A stretch of 64,000 nucleotides of DNA from Christensenella intestinihominis (lineage in GTDB: Bacteria > Bacillota > Clostridia > Christensenellales > Christensenellaceae). The notes below the pieces were generated by a model. That model worked only from the letters and a program-made list of their open reading frames with translations, had not been told where the DNA came from and searched no databases. The position numbers and the translations under genes are program-made. Positions 33,730 to 42,487 of the stretch are shown piece by piece (the first letter of the stretch is position 1; each line of letters starts with the position of its first letter). The DNA is taken from contig NZ_MAIQ01000006.1 of assembly GCF_001678845.1 (NCBI RefSeq), positions 151,812 to 215,811 on the forward strand, in the 5' to 3' direction.

Positions 33730-34812
33730 TTATTTCTTGGGTTCGTCCGTGTTCCGGGGCGGCGCCTGCTGCTGCATCGGCGGGACCGGAGGCGCCTGCG
33801 GGGGATATGGGGGATACATGGGCTGCTGCATCGTGGATTGCTGCATTGGACGCGGCGGGCGAACCTTTTCCGGGTGCTTTGCATAATGCTTTTTGCGCAG
33901 CCAGAGAATCAGCCGGATTACCGCGTAAATAACCGCGGCCAGGATCGCCAGCAGGATAAGCACGGGCAGCGCCGCCATGAACCCAACGGCGAAGTTTTCC
34001 AGGAATTCACCCACGCCCGTCATGGACATGGAGAACGCGTCAGACGCGCGGTCGCCGAGGGGCTGGCCGTCCGCGCCGATGGTTTCGGGCGTGATAAGCT
34101 CCGTCAGGGTAACATCCACCGTTGCATAATCGACGAGCTGATCCATCTGCCTTTTGCTGCCCTGGAGCTGGTCAAGCTCATACAGTACGTCGGAAAGCTC
34201 CTGTTCAAACGCGACGATATCCTCTGCCTTGGTTGCGTTTTCAAGATAACCCAGCAGGCGGTCTTTGCGTATGGTGAGCATCTCAATCCGGGCATCCGTA
34301 TCGTAATACTGCGAGGTGAGGTCGTCCGTGGATTTATGCTTGCCGACCACCTCGCCAATTCCCGAAAGCCTGTCCATAAAGGCAGTCAGGCTGGAGGTAG
34401 GGACGCGCAGGGAAAGATAGGAATTACGGCCGTAATTTTTTCCGGTTTCCGAGGAATAAGAGGAACTTTCCTCGTTTGCGACATACCCGCCGACCGCTGA
34501 AAGCTCTTCATTGATCTTTGCGTAGTCCGCATCATATTGCTTGGTGTTGATGTCAAACGATGCGCTGTAGGTGAGCTTGCGGTCCGTATCGGGCAGGTCC
34601 GGATTGGAAAGGCCGCCAAGGCCGCCGGCCTCTTCATAAGCTTCCGTTTCTGCCTCCGCACCTTCGTTTTTGGATGAATCCGCCGCTGCGGCAGGCCCAT
34701 AGCTGGCCTCGGGAGCAGCCGCCGAATCCATAGCGCCCGTTTCGGATGGGGCCGCAGAACAGGCTGTCAGGAACAAGACAGCGCATATCATAACGACGAT
34801 TATTTTCTTCAT
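33730..34812 (-). CDS. DUF4349 domain lipoprotein
   Basis: 360 residues. Lipobox LTAC, Ala/Glu-rich linker, then a DUF4349 domain (DRKLTYSASFDINTKQYDADYAKINEELSAVGGYVANEESSSYS ... RVPTSSLTAFMDRLSGIGEVVGKHKSTDDLTSQYYDTDARIEML) with a long coiled coil (residues about 185-235), a membrane helix near 290-315 and a cytoplasmic Pro/Met/Gln-rich tail (MQQSTMQQPMYPPYPPQAPP). Two-face topology suggests an envelope sensor or scaffold. Divergent from the two-component system at 35129, which may control it. Function of the family is unknown. Confidence 0.85.
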   Translation of the reverse strand: MKKIIVVMICAVLFLTACSAAPSETGAMDSAAAPEASYGPAAAADSSKNEGAEAETEAYEEAGGLGGLSNPDLPDTDRKLTYSASFDINTKQYDADYAKINEELSAVGGYVANEESSSYSSETGKNYGRNSYLSLRVPTSSLTAFMDRLSGIGEVVGKHKSTDDLTSQYYDTDARIEMLTIRKDRLLGYLENATKAEDIVAFEQELSDVLYELDQLQGSKRQMDQLVDYATVDVTLTELITPETIGADGQPLGDRASDAFSMSMTGVGEFLENFAVGFMAALPVLILLAILAAVIYAVIRLILWLRKKHYAKHPEKVRPPRPMQQSTMQQPMYPPYPPQAPPVPPMQQQAPPRNTDEPKK

Positions 34813-35007
34813 GTCATTTTACCTCCGGTTATTTTATTCGTTTGTTATTGTGGTCCTGATATCAATGGAAAAAGCTTCTTTGAATTGTTTTCATTATACA
34901 GGAAAAAGAGACGCTGCGCCTATAAGTTCATACAGTGTTCACAAAGAAATATTGCTGTTATACGAACTTAACGGGAAGGTAATAAAACCGGTGAAATTGT
35001 CATAAAG

Positions 35008-35025
35008 TCTTAAGAAAATTTAAGG
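35008..35025 (+). promoter_or_regulatory. Possible response-regulator site (TTAAG direct repeat)
   Basis: TCTTAAGAAA at 35008-35017 continues ATTTAAGG, giving TTAAG twice at a 10-base period. The same TCTTAAGAAA core with related flanks recurs at 56619-56628. The 34813-35128 gap holds no gene; it contains this site, the palindrome at 35080 and a minus-strand TATAAT at 34898-34893. Confidence 0.45.
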
Positions 35026-35079
35026 TTTGTTCTTAATATTTCTAACTTATCCTAGGATTAGGGAAAAAAGAGAAGGCGT

Positions 35080-35113
35080 GTTATAATGGTATGGATCAAG
35101 ATACCATTATAAC
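35080..35113. promoter_or_regulatory. 13-bp perfect palindrome containing the -10 box of the two-component operon
   Basis: GTTATAATGGTAT, 8-base spacer GGATCAAG, ATACCATTATAAC. The left arm contains TATAAT (35082-35087), and by symmetry the right arm holds the same on the other strand. GGAGG follows at once. No good -35 box is at 17 bases, so the promoter probably depends on an activator. Confidence 0.65.
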
Positions 35114-35128
35114 GGAGGTAAGGAACAC

Positions 35129-35821
35129 ATGAGGATACTGGTGTGTGACGACGATAAGGAAATCGTCGACGCGATCGAAATCTATCTGGTGAATGAAGGC
35201 TACGAGGTTCTGAAAGCATATGACGGGGCGCAGGCTGTAAAGTATGCGGAGGAGCAGGAAATCCACCTGATCGTCATGGACATCATGATGCCCGGGATGG
35301 ACGGTATCCGCGCAACGATGAAGCTGAGGGAAAGCGCAAATATTCCCGTCATCATGCTGAGCGCGAAGTCGGAGGACAATGACAAAATCCTGGGGCTTAA
35401 CTCCGGCGCGGACGATTACCTGACGAAGCCGTTTAATCCACTGGAGCTGGTCGCGCGGGTGAAATCCCAGCTGCGGCGTTACACATCGCTTGGAAGCATG
35501 ACCCAGGAGAAGGGAGTGCTCCAAACGGGCGGGCTTGTGCTTGACGATATGAAAAAGACCGTTACGGTAGACGGCGAGCCTGTAAAGCTTACCCCCATGG
35601 AATACAAAATATTGCGCTACCTGATGCAGAATATGGAACGGGTTCTTTCCACCACGCAGATATATGAAAGCGTATGGGACGAAAAAGCGGTCGGCGCGGA
35701 AAACACTATTGCGGTGCACATTCGCCGGATTCGCGAGAAGATTGAGATTAACCCGAAAGAACCAAAATATTTGAAGGTGGTGTGGGGGATTGGATACAAA
35801 ATTGATAAGATCAAAGTATGA
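35129..35821 (+). CDS. OmpR-family response regulator
   Basis: 230 residues, GGAGG upstream. Receiver domain with acidic pocket CDDDKE, phosphoacceptor Asp 51 in LIVMDIMMPGMDG, Thr/Ser switch in IMLSAKSED and Lys in LTKPFNPLE. C-terminal winged helix (LVLDDMKKTVTVDGEPVKLTPMEYKILRYLMQNMERVLSTTQIYESVWDEKAVGAENTIAVHIRRIREKIE). VanR-like in pattern. Its end overlaps the start of the kinase gene by about 20-32 bases. Possible sites are the TTAAG repeats at 35008 and 56619. Confidence 0.93.
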   Translation: MRILVCDDDKEIVDAIEIYLVNEGYEVLKAYDGAQAVKYAEEQEIHLIVMDIMMPGMDGIRATMKLRESANIPVIMLSAKSEDNDKILGLNSGADDYLTKPFNPLELVARVKSQLRRYTSLGSMTQEKGVLQTGGLVLDDMKKTVTVDGEPVKLTPMEYKILRYLMQNMERVLSTTQIYESVWDEKAVGAENTIAVHIRRIREKIEINPKEPKYLKVVWGIGYKIDKIKV

Positions 35822-38150
35822 TTTTAAATTTAAAATCATTGCCTGGATTATCTGTATTGCGACCGGATGCCTGATCTCTTTTTCCGTAGTACGCCTTGAG
35901 AAGTATGATCCCGCAAATACGATGACGAGCGACAAGTATGTTGAAAGCGCGGAATACCTTTCCACAATGCAGGACTATACAAATTCCGTGGAATACGCGT
36001 TTTATGGCTATGACGACTCGGCAAAACAACATGAGGTGCGGAATTACATCTCGGGACTGAAGAATTCTTATTCCGAAGAAATCAGTGAAGTGCTTGGAAG
36101 CACAGACCTTGGGGAGGGCAATTATTATGATGAGTATCTTGAGAAATTTCAGGAAGAATTTGCAGCTCAGGTTGCAGGAAACGAAGCAGCGTCGGGCAAA
36201 ACGGCGGGAACAGCGGTGGCAGGCGAGGATCAGGGCCAGTCTGATTCTTTAAGCACCGAAGTTGCGTCTTCCGCCGCGGAAGACAGCGGCCTTCCTGCGC
36301 TTGACGAATATACCCAAAAGCAAATCGACTCCATCAACAAGAAGTATGCGGAGCTTTTGGTGAATGCGGAAAGCTACGTGGATGGAAAGTATGCCTCCAT
36401 GGAAAAGCAGGCGCGGGAAAACCTTGCGAATAATGAGAATTATTACTATGCGATTGCCGCCGACGGGCAGGTAATCCATACGAATGTCCCGAAGGGCGAA
36501 GCCGATCCCATAGGGTGGATCGGGCGGCTTGAGGGAAATGAGGCTTATTCGTGGGACGGTGTTGAAACAGGGCTCTATAATAATGTCTCGACAGGTATGA
36601 CGGCGTCTCGTTCTTCTTCGGTGGAAACCGGAACGCAGATGGCGCAGGGGGCCTTTATTTTTACGGGAATGTCCGATTCCTTTTATGAACACAGCAAGCA
36701 GGACTACGAAATCGCTTACCGGGGTTACCTCACCACGATTGTATTGATGATCGTTTGGATTGTCCTTTTTGCAGGCGCTTTTATCTGGCTGATGTACACG
36801 GCGGGACGTTCCCCGAAAACCGACGAGGTAAAGGTTACATTCATGGATTCCGTATGGCTCGATATTGGCGGGATCGCGCTTATTTTGATCGAGCTTGCGA
36901 TGCTGGCGCTCTTTTTCAGCGAACGGATCGATTTGCCGGGCGCTGCGGGGGCGGTGCAGGTTATCCGTATTTCTGTATATACGGCGGTGGGGATAGCATT
37001 CCTGCTGATGTGGAGCATGAGCGTTTCACGCCGGGTAAAACGAAAAGAAAACTACACGCTGGCCGGGCGGGTATTTTCCGGTTTCAATAAAACATGGCGC
37101 GAGAGCAGCGTTAAGGCTAAGGGCGTCGGGATCGTGGTATGGTACCTGATTGTTGGGATGCTCCTTTGCCTGGTTACCGTGCTTTTTGGTTTGCTGATGG
37201 GCGGCACGGGCGTATTTATCGGGCTTGTGTTTATTGCAATTTACCTTGCGGCCGCGTTGAAATTTGTTATGGAAAAAGCCGCGGCCGTGGGACATATCAA
37301 GGAAGGGGTGCGCCACATCAAGGACGGCGACCTCGAATACCGGATTACGAAAGGCGGCGGCCAGGATTTTGAAGAAATTGCGACAGGCATCGAGCATATC
37401 GCGGAAGGCCTTGACGCGGCGGTGACGCAGGAAGTGAAGTCTGAGCGAATGAAGACGGAGCTGATTACCAATGTGTCGCACGATATAAAAACGCCGCTCA
37501 CCTCGATTCTCACCTATGTGGATTTGCTGAAGAAGGAGGGACTTACAAGTGAAAACGCGCCGCGTTATCTGGAAGTGCTGGACATGAAATCGCGGCGGCT
37601 GAAATATTTGACGGACGACCTGTTTGAGGCGGCCAAGGCAAGCAGCGGCGATATGACGGTCTCGGTTTCCAGGATTGAGCTGGTTCAGTTTATGGAGCAG
37701 GCGCTCGGGGAAATGTCGGATAAAATCGAGGCGTCAGGGCTCTCCTTTGTGACGGCGGAGCAAAAGGACAATATGTACGTATATGCCGACGGGAAGCTTT
37801 TGTTCCGGGTAATTGGAAACGTGATCGACAACGCCATTAAATATGCGGCGGACGGCTCGCGGGTATATATCGACTTTTTCCGCGGTGAAGACCAGGCATG
37901 CATTGTCGTGAAAAACGTATCGCGCGACCCGCTGAATATGACGGAAGAGGAATTGATGGAACGCTTTAAGCGCGGCGATGAATCCCGCCATACGGAAGGG
38001 TCGGGCCTCGGGCTTTCAATCGCGCGCAACTTCATGGAACTCATGAAGGGGGAATTTAAGATCGAGATTGACGGCGACCTTTTCAAGGTAATGATTTGCT
38101 TCCCGGCGGAGCAGGAAGAACGGCCAGGGCAGGAGCAAATTGGGGAATAG
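35790..38150 (+). CDS. Sensor histidine kinase with large extracellular domain
   Basis: Up to 786 residues. Starts at TTG 35790 or TTG 35802, inside the response-regulator gene; neither has a perfect ribosome binding site, so coupling is likely. TM1 near residues 12-30, an extracellular region of about 280 residues, then a block of five membrane segments (about 310-500), HAMP-like linker, HisKA with His 564 (TNVSHDIKTPLTS), N-box NVIDNAIKYAADGS and G-box GSGLGLSIARNF. The multi-helix membrane block after the sensor is unusual for a simple EnvZ/VanS kinase. The ligand is unknown; the neighbouring DUF4349 and 56708 lipoproteins suggest envelope stress. Confidence 0.9.
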   Translation: MDTKLIRSKYDFKFKIIAWIICIATGCLISFSVVRLEKYDPANTMTSDKYVESAEYLSTMQDYTNSVEYAFYGYDDSAKQHEVRNYISGLKNSYSEEISEVLGSTDLGEGNYYDEYLEKFQEEFAAQVAGNEAASGKTAGTAVAGEDQGQSDSLSTEVASSAAEDSGLPALDEYTQKQIDSINKKYAELLVNAESYVDGKYASMEKQARENLANNENYYYAIAADGQVIHTNVPKGEADPIGWIGRLEGNEAYSWDGVETGLYNNVSTGMTASRSSSVETGTQMAQGAFIFTGMSDSFYEHSKQDYEIAYRGYLTTIVLMIVWIVLFAGAFIWLMYTAGRSPKTDEVKVTFMDSVWLDIGGIALILIELAMLALFFSERIDLPGAAGAVQVIRISVYTAVGIAFLLMWSMSVSRRVKRKENYTLAGRVFSGFNKTWRESSVKAKGVGIVVWYLIVGMLLCLVTVLFGLLMGGTGVFIGLVFIAIYLAAALKFVMEKAAAVGHIKEGVRHIKDGDLEYRITKGGGQDFEEIATGIEHIAEGLDAAVTQEVKSERMKTELITNVSHDIKTPLTSILTYVDLLKKEGLTSENAPRYLEVLDMKSRRLKYLTDDLFEAAKASSGDMTVSVSRIELVQFMEQALGEMSDKIEASGLSFVTAEQKDNMYVYADGKLLFRVIGNVIDNAIKYAADGSRVYIDFFRGEDQACIVVKNVSRDPLNMTEEELMERFKRGDESRHTEGSGLGLSIARNFMELMKGEFKIEIDGDLFKVMICFPAEQEERPGQEQIGE

Positions 38151-38165
38151 AAAATGAAAATAAGC

Positions 38166-38204
38166 GGCTGTCCCAGGATGAAAAATCCGGGGCAGCCCTT
38201 TTTT
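38166..38204 (+). terminator. Terminator of the two-component operon
   Basis: GGCTGTCCCAGGAT pairs with ATCCGGGGCAGCC, followed by CTTTTTT. Confidence 0.85.
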
Positions 38205-38257
38205 ATAACCAAATAGAAAATAACAGGAAATTTATGCAAAAATTAAGGACTTAATTT

Positions 38258-38391
38258 TCAGGGGACATTTCTTTATATACTATGGAAAGATCACTTTTTC
38301 GTACATTTTGATTTTCCGGACTGTTTTTCAGTCCGGAATCAAAAATTTGTGGGCAGGATTACTTCTTCACCTTGGGATCAGGGGACATTTC
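38258..38391. repeat. 14-bp direct repeats flanking a hairpin, possible mobile-element remnant
   Basis: TCAGGGGACATTTC at 38258-38271 and 38378-38391, exactly 120 bases apart. Between them TTTTGATT(TT)CCGGACTG and CAGTCCGGAATCAAAA form a hairpin around 38307-38344. No transposase is present. Confidence 0.5.
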
Positions 38392-38564
38392 ACATTCAGG
38401 AACAGTCCGTTCATAAAGCCGTTCCCTCAATTTTTAATGTAAATATTAAAAATTTGCGGAAAAAAAAGATTTATACTGTTATTAATATATTGTGATTCCG
38501 AGGCGCCGATTTTTTTTGCACTACCTCTAATATCGGATAAAAAGAAGCGTTATATTACGGATTA

Positions 38565-38578
38565 AGAACATATGTTCT
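38565..38578. promoter_or_regulatory. Perfect palindrome resembling a Gram-positive LexA box
   Basis: AGAACATATGTTCT; the core GAAC-N4-GTTC fits the DinR/LexA consensus of Bacillota. With flanking GGATT(A) and AATCC it extends to an almost perfect 25-base dyad, ending next to TTGACA at 38583-38588. No SOS gene follows, so the identification is tentative. Confidence 0.4.
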
Positions 38579-38654
38579 AATCCTTGACAATAAAGGGGCG
38601 CATTTTTGCAGGAAGAGCAATATAATGTAATTTTTGGTTAAGATTATTTATTGA

Positions 38655-38688
38655 TTTGACACTCCCTTACGTGTAAGATTTTTTATAG
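38655..38688 (+). promoter_or_regulatory. Possible rhamnose-operon promoter with MerR-like long spacer
   Basis: TTGACA (38656-38661) and TTTATA/TTATAG near 38682-38688 are 19-21 bases apart, with a dyad CTTAC-gt-GTAAG (38666-38677) inside the spacer, which is the geometry of MerR-activated promoters. No MerR gene is in this window. Confidence 0.35.
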
Positions 38689-38888
38689 AAAGACAACATT
38701 CACGGTTTAGATTAATTAGTTATAACAAGCTTTCTCTAAGAAAACACAATTAAAATGATTATACAGGAAAATTGCAGCCAAAGTTCGTGTGTTTTTTTAG
38801 TACATTCAAATATATTACAGGGATAGGAAGAAATATATTGCGACCGTGGCTTGGAATTGGATCAAATCCAGTCAGAGGAGGGGATAAA

Positions 38889-40382
38889 ATGGATGAATAT
38901 ATCTTGGAATTGGATCATATCACAAAGATATTTCCCGGGGTGAAAGCGCTGCAAAATGTGAATTTTCAACTAAAACGCGGGGAAATACATGCCCTTATGG
39001 GGGAGAACGGTGCCGGAAAGTCGACGTTTATCAAAGTGATTACCGGGGTGCATCAGCCTGAAGAAGGCACTATGAAGCTGGATGGGAAGCCGGTGCAATT
39101 TAAGTCTACGCGCGATTCGCAGGAGGCGGGAATTGTTTGTATCTATCAGCACTCCACAGCCTACCCGGACCTGAGCGTAACAGAAAATATTTTTCTGGGG
39201 CATGAAATCACCAAGGGGAAAATGAGGACATTGCAATGGAAGGATATGCATGCAAAGGCCCAGGAGCTTCTGGAAAGGCTTGGAGCCAATATTGATCCGA
39301 AGGCCAGCATGGGGACCCTTTCGGTTGCGCAGCAGCAGCTTGTGGAGATTGCAAAAGCCCTTTCAAGTCAGGCACGGATCATTATTATGGATGAGCCTAC
39401 CGCGGCGCTGACAAAACGGGAAAGCGAAGAATTATATGAATATACGGAAAAATTGCGCGAGGGCGGTGCGTCGATTATTTTCATTTCGCATCGGTTCGAG
39501 GATATGTATCGGTTGGCGGACCGTGTAACGGTGTTGCGCGACGCGCAGTATATCGGTACATGGGATGTGAATGCGATATCGAATGAAGATATGATTATTG
39601 CAATGGTAGGACGGGAGATCAAACAGCTGTTTCCTAAACGTAAAATCGAAATCGGCGGTGAAATTTTAAAAGTTGAAAAGCTTGGCAGGACCGGATATTT
39701 CAAAGATATCTCCTTTCATGTAAAAAAGGGAGAAATTGTCGCGCTGACCGGACTTGTCGGCGCCGGGCGGAGCGAGGTTGCCGAAACGATTTTTGGTATA
39801 GCCCAGCCGAGCGAGGGGAAGATTTATGTAGACGGAAAGGAAGTAAAAATAAAAAATCCGACCGATGCGACACACGCGGGACTGGGGTTATTGCCGGAGG
39901 ACCGGCAGAAACAGGCGCTGATCCTCGATTGGGAAATATCTAAAAATATCGGCCTTGGGAATATGGACAGGTTCCGGGACGGCCCGTGGTATAACAAGGC
40001 GAAGGAGAGCGGGACGGCGCAGGAACTTGCCGAGAAAATGGCGGTAAAAGCGTCCTCCATTTATGATAAAGCGTCTTCACTGTCGGGCGGAAACCAACAA
40101 AAGGTCGTAGTGGCAAAAGCGCTGACCTCGGACTTGAAGCTGATTATTATGGACGAGCCGACAAAGGGCGTTGATGTCGGAGCCAAGGCGGCTATTTACG
40201 AAATCATGGGCGAGCTGGCCCAGCAGGGATATGGAATTCTCCTGATCTCTTCGGAGATGCCGGAAGTCCTAGGAATGGCTGACCGTATTATTGTTATGAA
40301 ATCAGGAAGGATCACGGCCGAATTCAAGAGCGAAGAAGCGAATCAGGAAAAAATACTGGAAGCGGCCATGCTGGGCGAATAA
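38889..40382 (+). CDS. Sugar ABC transporter ATP-binding protein, probably L-rhamnose
   Basis: About 497 residues from ATG 38889 (GAGGAGGGG upstream). Two ATPase domains: GENGAGKST, LSVAQQQLVEIAKALS, IIMDEPTAAL; then GLVGAGRSEVAE, LSGGNQQKVVVAKAL, IIMDEPTKGVDVG. Same architecture as the 4039 protein. The order ATPase, permease, permease, binding protein followed by rhaA and rhaB matches RhaT-P-Q-S importers known from rhizobia, so L-rhamnose is the likely cargo. Confidence 0.92.
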   Translation: MDEYILELDHITKIFPGVKALQNVNFQLKRGEIHALMGENGAGKSTFIKVITGVHQPEEGTMKLDGKPVQFKSTRDSQEAGIVCIYQHSTAYPDLSVTENIFLGHEITKGKMRTLQWKDMHAKAQELLERLGANIDPKASMGTLSVAQQQLVEIAKALSSQARIIIMDEPTAALTKRESEELYEYTEKLREGGASIIFISHRFEDMYRLADRVTVLRDAQYIGTWDVNAISNEDMIIAMVGREIKQLFPKRKIEIGGEILKVEKLGRTGYFKDISFHVKKGEIVALTGLVGAGRSEVAETIFGIAQPSEGKIYVDGKEVKIKNPTDATHAGLGLLPEDRQKQALILDWEISKNIGLGNMDRFRDGPWYNKAKESGTAQELAEKMAVKASSIYDKASSLSGGNQQKVVVAKALTSDLKLIIMDEPTKGVDVGAKAAIYEIMGELAQQGYGILLISSEMPEVLGMADRIIVMKSGRITAEFKSEEANQEKILEAAMLGE

Positions 40383-40402
40383 AAAGCAAGGGGAATGGAA
40401 AA

Positions 40403-41407
40403 GTGAAAGCATCTGCAAATACCTTGGAGAAAAATAAAACAAAAAAGACATTCCGCGAACTGGGACTGTTGGTTTTCCTGATCGTGCTATGCGTGATTTT
40501 CCAGGCGATTAATCCAACGTTTTTTACTTGGGAAAACCTGGCGGATATGCTCAGGAACACATCAATCCTGGCAATTCTTGCCGTCGGGATGATGATGGTG
40601 ATGGTCACAGGCGGAATTGATTTGTCGGTGGGCGCGATTGTGGCTCTGGCGGGCATGGTATCTGCGCTGACGGTGCAATATGTTCCGCAATTACCGGCAT
40701 TTATTGCAATACTGATCGGTATGGGGGTCGGGCTTGGCTGCGGTGCGGTGAACGGCGTATTGGTAGCGAAGGGGAGGATCATACCGATTATCGCTACGCT
40801 GGGCATGATGAACGTGTTTCGTGGGCTGACCTATTTGATTAGCGGAAGCAAATGGGTTTCGGCGCACCAGATGTCGGACGGGTTCAAGTCTATCGCGACA
40901 GGCGGCATTGGGCCGATCAATACGCTTATCATTATTGCCGTTATCGTCGTATTGATCTTCTACTACTTCCTGAATTATAACCGGACCGGCCGGTATATCT
41001 ATGCGGTTGGCTCCAACCCGGAAAGCGCGGTCATCACGGGAATCAAAAAAGACCGGATATTGATTATGTCTTATACCTTGCTGGGCCTGCTTGCCGGGCT
41101 GGCAGGAGTCCTATGGGTAAGCAAATTTGCTTCCGCACAGGGCGACACGGCGACCGGCTATGAAATGAATGTAATTGCCGCCTGTGTGCTTGGGGGCGTC
41201 AGCGTATCCGGCGGAACCGGAAAGGTGGGAGGCCTGCTGCTCGGGGTGCTGTTGCTCGGGGTGCTGCAAAATGCATTGCCATTAATCAATGTATCTACCT
41301 TCTGGGAAGATTTTATACAGGGAATTATCATATTGGTTGCAATCCTGCTGAATATCTCGGTGAAACGCAGGGCGGATAAGAATGCTTTAAAGAGAAGGGA
41401 GATATGA
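40403..41407 (+). CDS. Sugar ABC transporter permease, probably L-rhamnose (first of two)
   Basis: 334 residues, GTG start with AAGGGGAATGG upstream. Hydrophobic helices, signature GGIDLSVGAIVALAG near residue 71 and LGGVSVSGGTGKVGGLLLGVLLLGVL near 270. RbsC family, RhaP-like by position. Overlaps the next gene (ATGA 41404-41407). Confidence 0.9.
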   Translation: MKASANTLEKNKTKKTFRELGLLVFLIVLCVIFQAINPTFFTWENLADMLRNTSILAILAVGMMMVMVTGGIDLSVGAIVALAGMVSALTVQYVPQLPAFIAILIGMGVGLGCGAVNGVLVAKGRIIPIIATLGMMNVFRGLTYLISGSKWVSAHQMSDGFKSIATGGIGPINTLIIIAVIVVLIFYYFLNYNRTGRYIYAVGSNPESAVITGIKKDRILIMSYTLLGLLAGLAGVLWVSKFASAQGDTATGYEMNVIAACVLGGVSVSGGTGKVGGLLLGVLLLGVLQNALPLINVSTFWEDFIQGIIILVAILLNISVKRRADKNALKRREI

Positions 41408-42429
41408 GCAAGATGGCTTCGTTAAATAAACGTACGAATGTAGAATTGGATCGCTCAGTCCTGGAACGCAGGCTGGAACCGAAAAAATTCTTCTTGCAGT
41501 GGGAATGGCTGCTTGTCGCCATACTGGTTGTCATATTGATCGTTAACGGCTCGGTATCGGATTATTTCCGCGGGACGCAAATACTGGACGCCACGATGAA
41601 TTTTATGGATAAAGGTTTCATGGTACTGGCGATGGTTTTTGTCATCCTTCTGGGGGAAATAGATATTTCGATCGGATCAACCGCAGCGCTGTGCTCTGTT
41701 ATAATGGCGGTGGCCTATAACGCGGGGATGCCGATGGAGCTTTCCCTAGTGCTTTGCCTTGCGGTGGGACTTGGGTGTGGTTATGTGAACGGAATACTGG
41801 TTGCAAAATATAAAGAGGTGCCGTCCATGATTATTACCCTCGCAACCATGACCATTTACCGCGGTATCGCATATATCATACTGGAGGACCAGGCTTCCGG
41901 GGGATTTCCGGATTGGTTCCAGTACCTGAGCTGGGGGTATGTGGGCCCGATTCCGTTTTCGTTGCTGATGTTCATTGTCCTTGCCGTAATTTTTGGTTTG
42001 TTACTGCATAAAAGTGCATTTGGGCGCCAGATTTATGCGATGGGAAACAATGAGACGACGAGCAGGTATTCCGGCATTAAAGTGGACCGCAATAAAATTA
42101 TTGTTTTTACACTCATGGGACTCATGGCAGGTGTATGCGCGCTGTTCCTTACATCGCGCATGGCGTCCACCCGCCCGAACGTAGCACAGGGATATGAACT
42201 GGATGTAATCGCAATGGTTGTACTGGGCGGGGTATCGACGGCCGGTGGGAAGGGAAATATGCCGGGGGCGATCCTTGCAGTGTTTATCGTAGGCTATTTG
42301 AGATATGGCTTGGGCCTTATCAATATTTCCGCACAGGTTATGATGATTATTATCGGCCTGCTGCTGATCGGCTCGGTTCTGGCATCCAACTTTTTGCTTA
42401 ATAGGCCGAAGGCCCTGCCAAAGAAATAA
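41404..42429 (+). CDS. Sugar ABC transporter permease, probably L-rhamnose (second of two)
   Basis: 341 residues. Signature GEIDISIGSTAALCS and LGGVSTAGGKGNMPGAILAVFIVGYL. Paralogue of the 40403 product, RhaQ-like by position. The start is coupled to the previous stop; ATG 41413 is an alternative. Heterodimeric permease as in the first sugar operon. Confidence 0.9.
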   Translation: MSKMASLNKRTNVELDRSVLERRLEPKKFFLQWEWLLVAILVVILIVNGSVSDYFRGTQILDATMNFMDKGFMVLAMVFVILLGEIDISIGSTAALCSVIMAVAYNAGMPMELSLVLCLAVGLGCGYVNGILVAKYKEVPSMIITLATMTIYRGIAYIILEDQASGGFPDWFQYLSWGYVGPIPFSLLMFIVLAVIFGLLLHKSAFGRQIYAMGNNETTSRYSGIKVDRNKIIVFTLMGLMAGVCALFLTSRMASTRPNVAQGYELDVIAMVVLGGVSTAGGKGNMPGAILAVFIVGYLRYGLGLINISAQVMMIIIGLLLIGSVLASNFLLNRPKALPKK

Positions 42430-42487
42430 AAAAATGTTTCCATACCAATGGAAAAATGAGAAAATACAGATTCATGAGGAGGAAAAA

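Larger units (their letters stand above)
38151..38888. other. 738-bp gene-free region before the rhamnose operon
   Basis: No supportable coding sequence. It holds a terminator (38166), two 14-bp direct repeats 120 bp apart enclosing a hairpin (38258-38391), a GAAC-N4-GTTC palindrome (38565-38578), and a TTGACA with a dyad in a long spacer (38655-38688). Base composition is much richer in A and T than the flanking genes. Confidence 0.6.
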
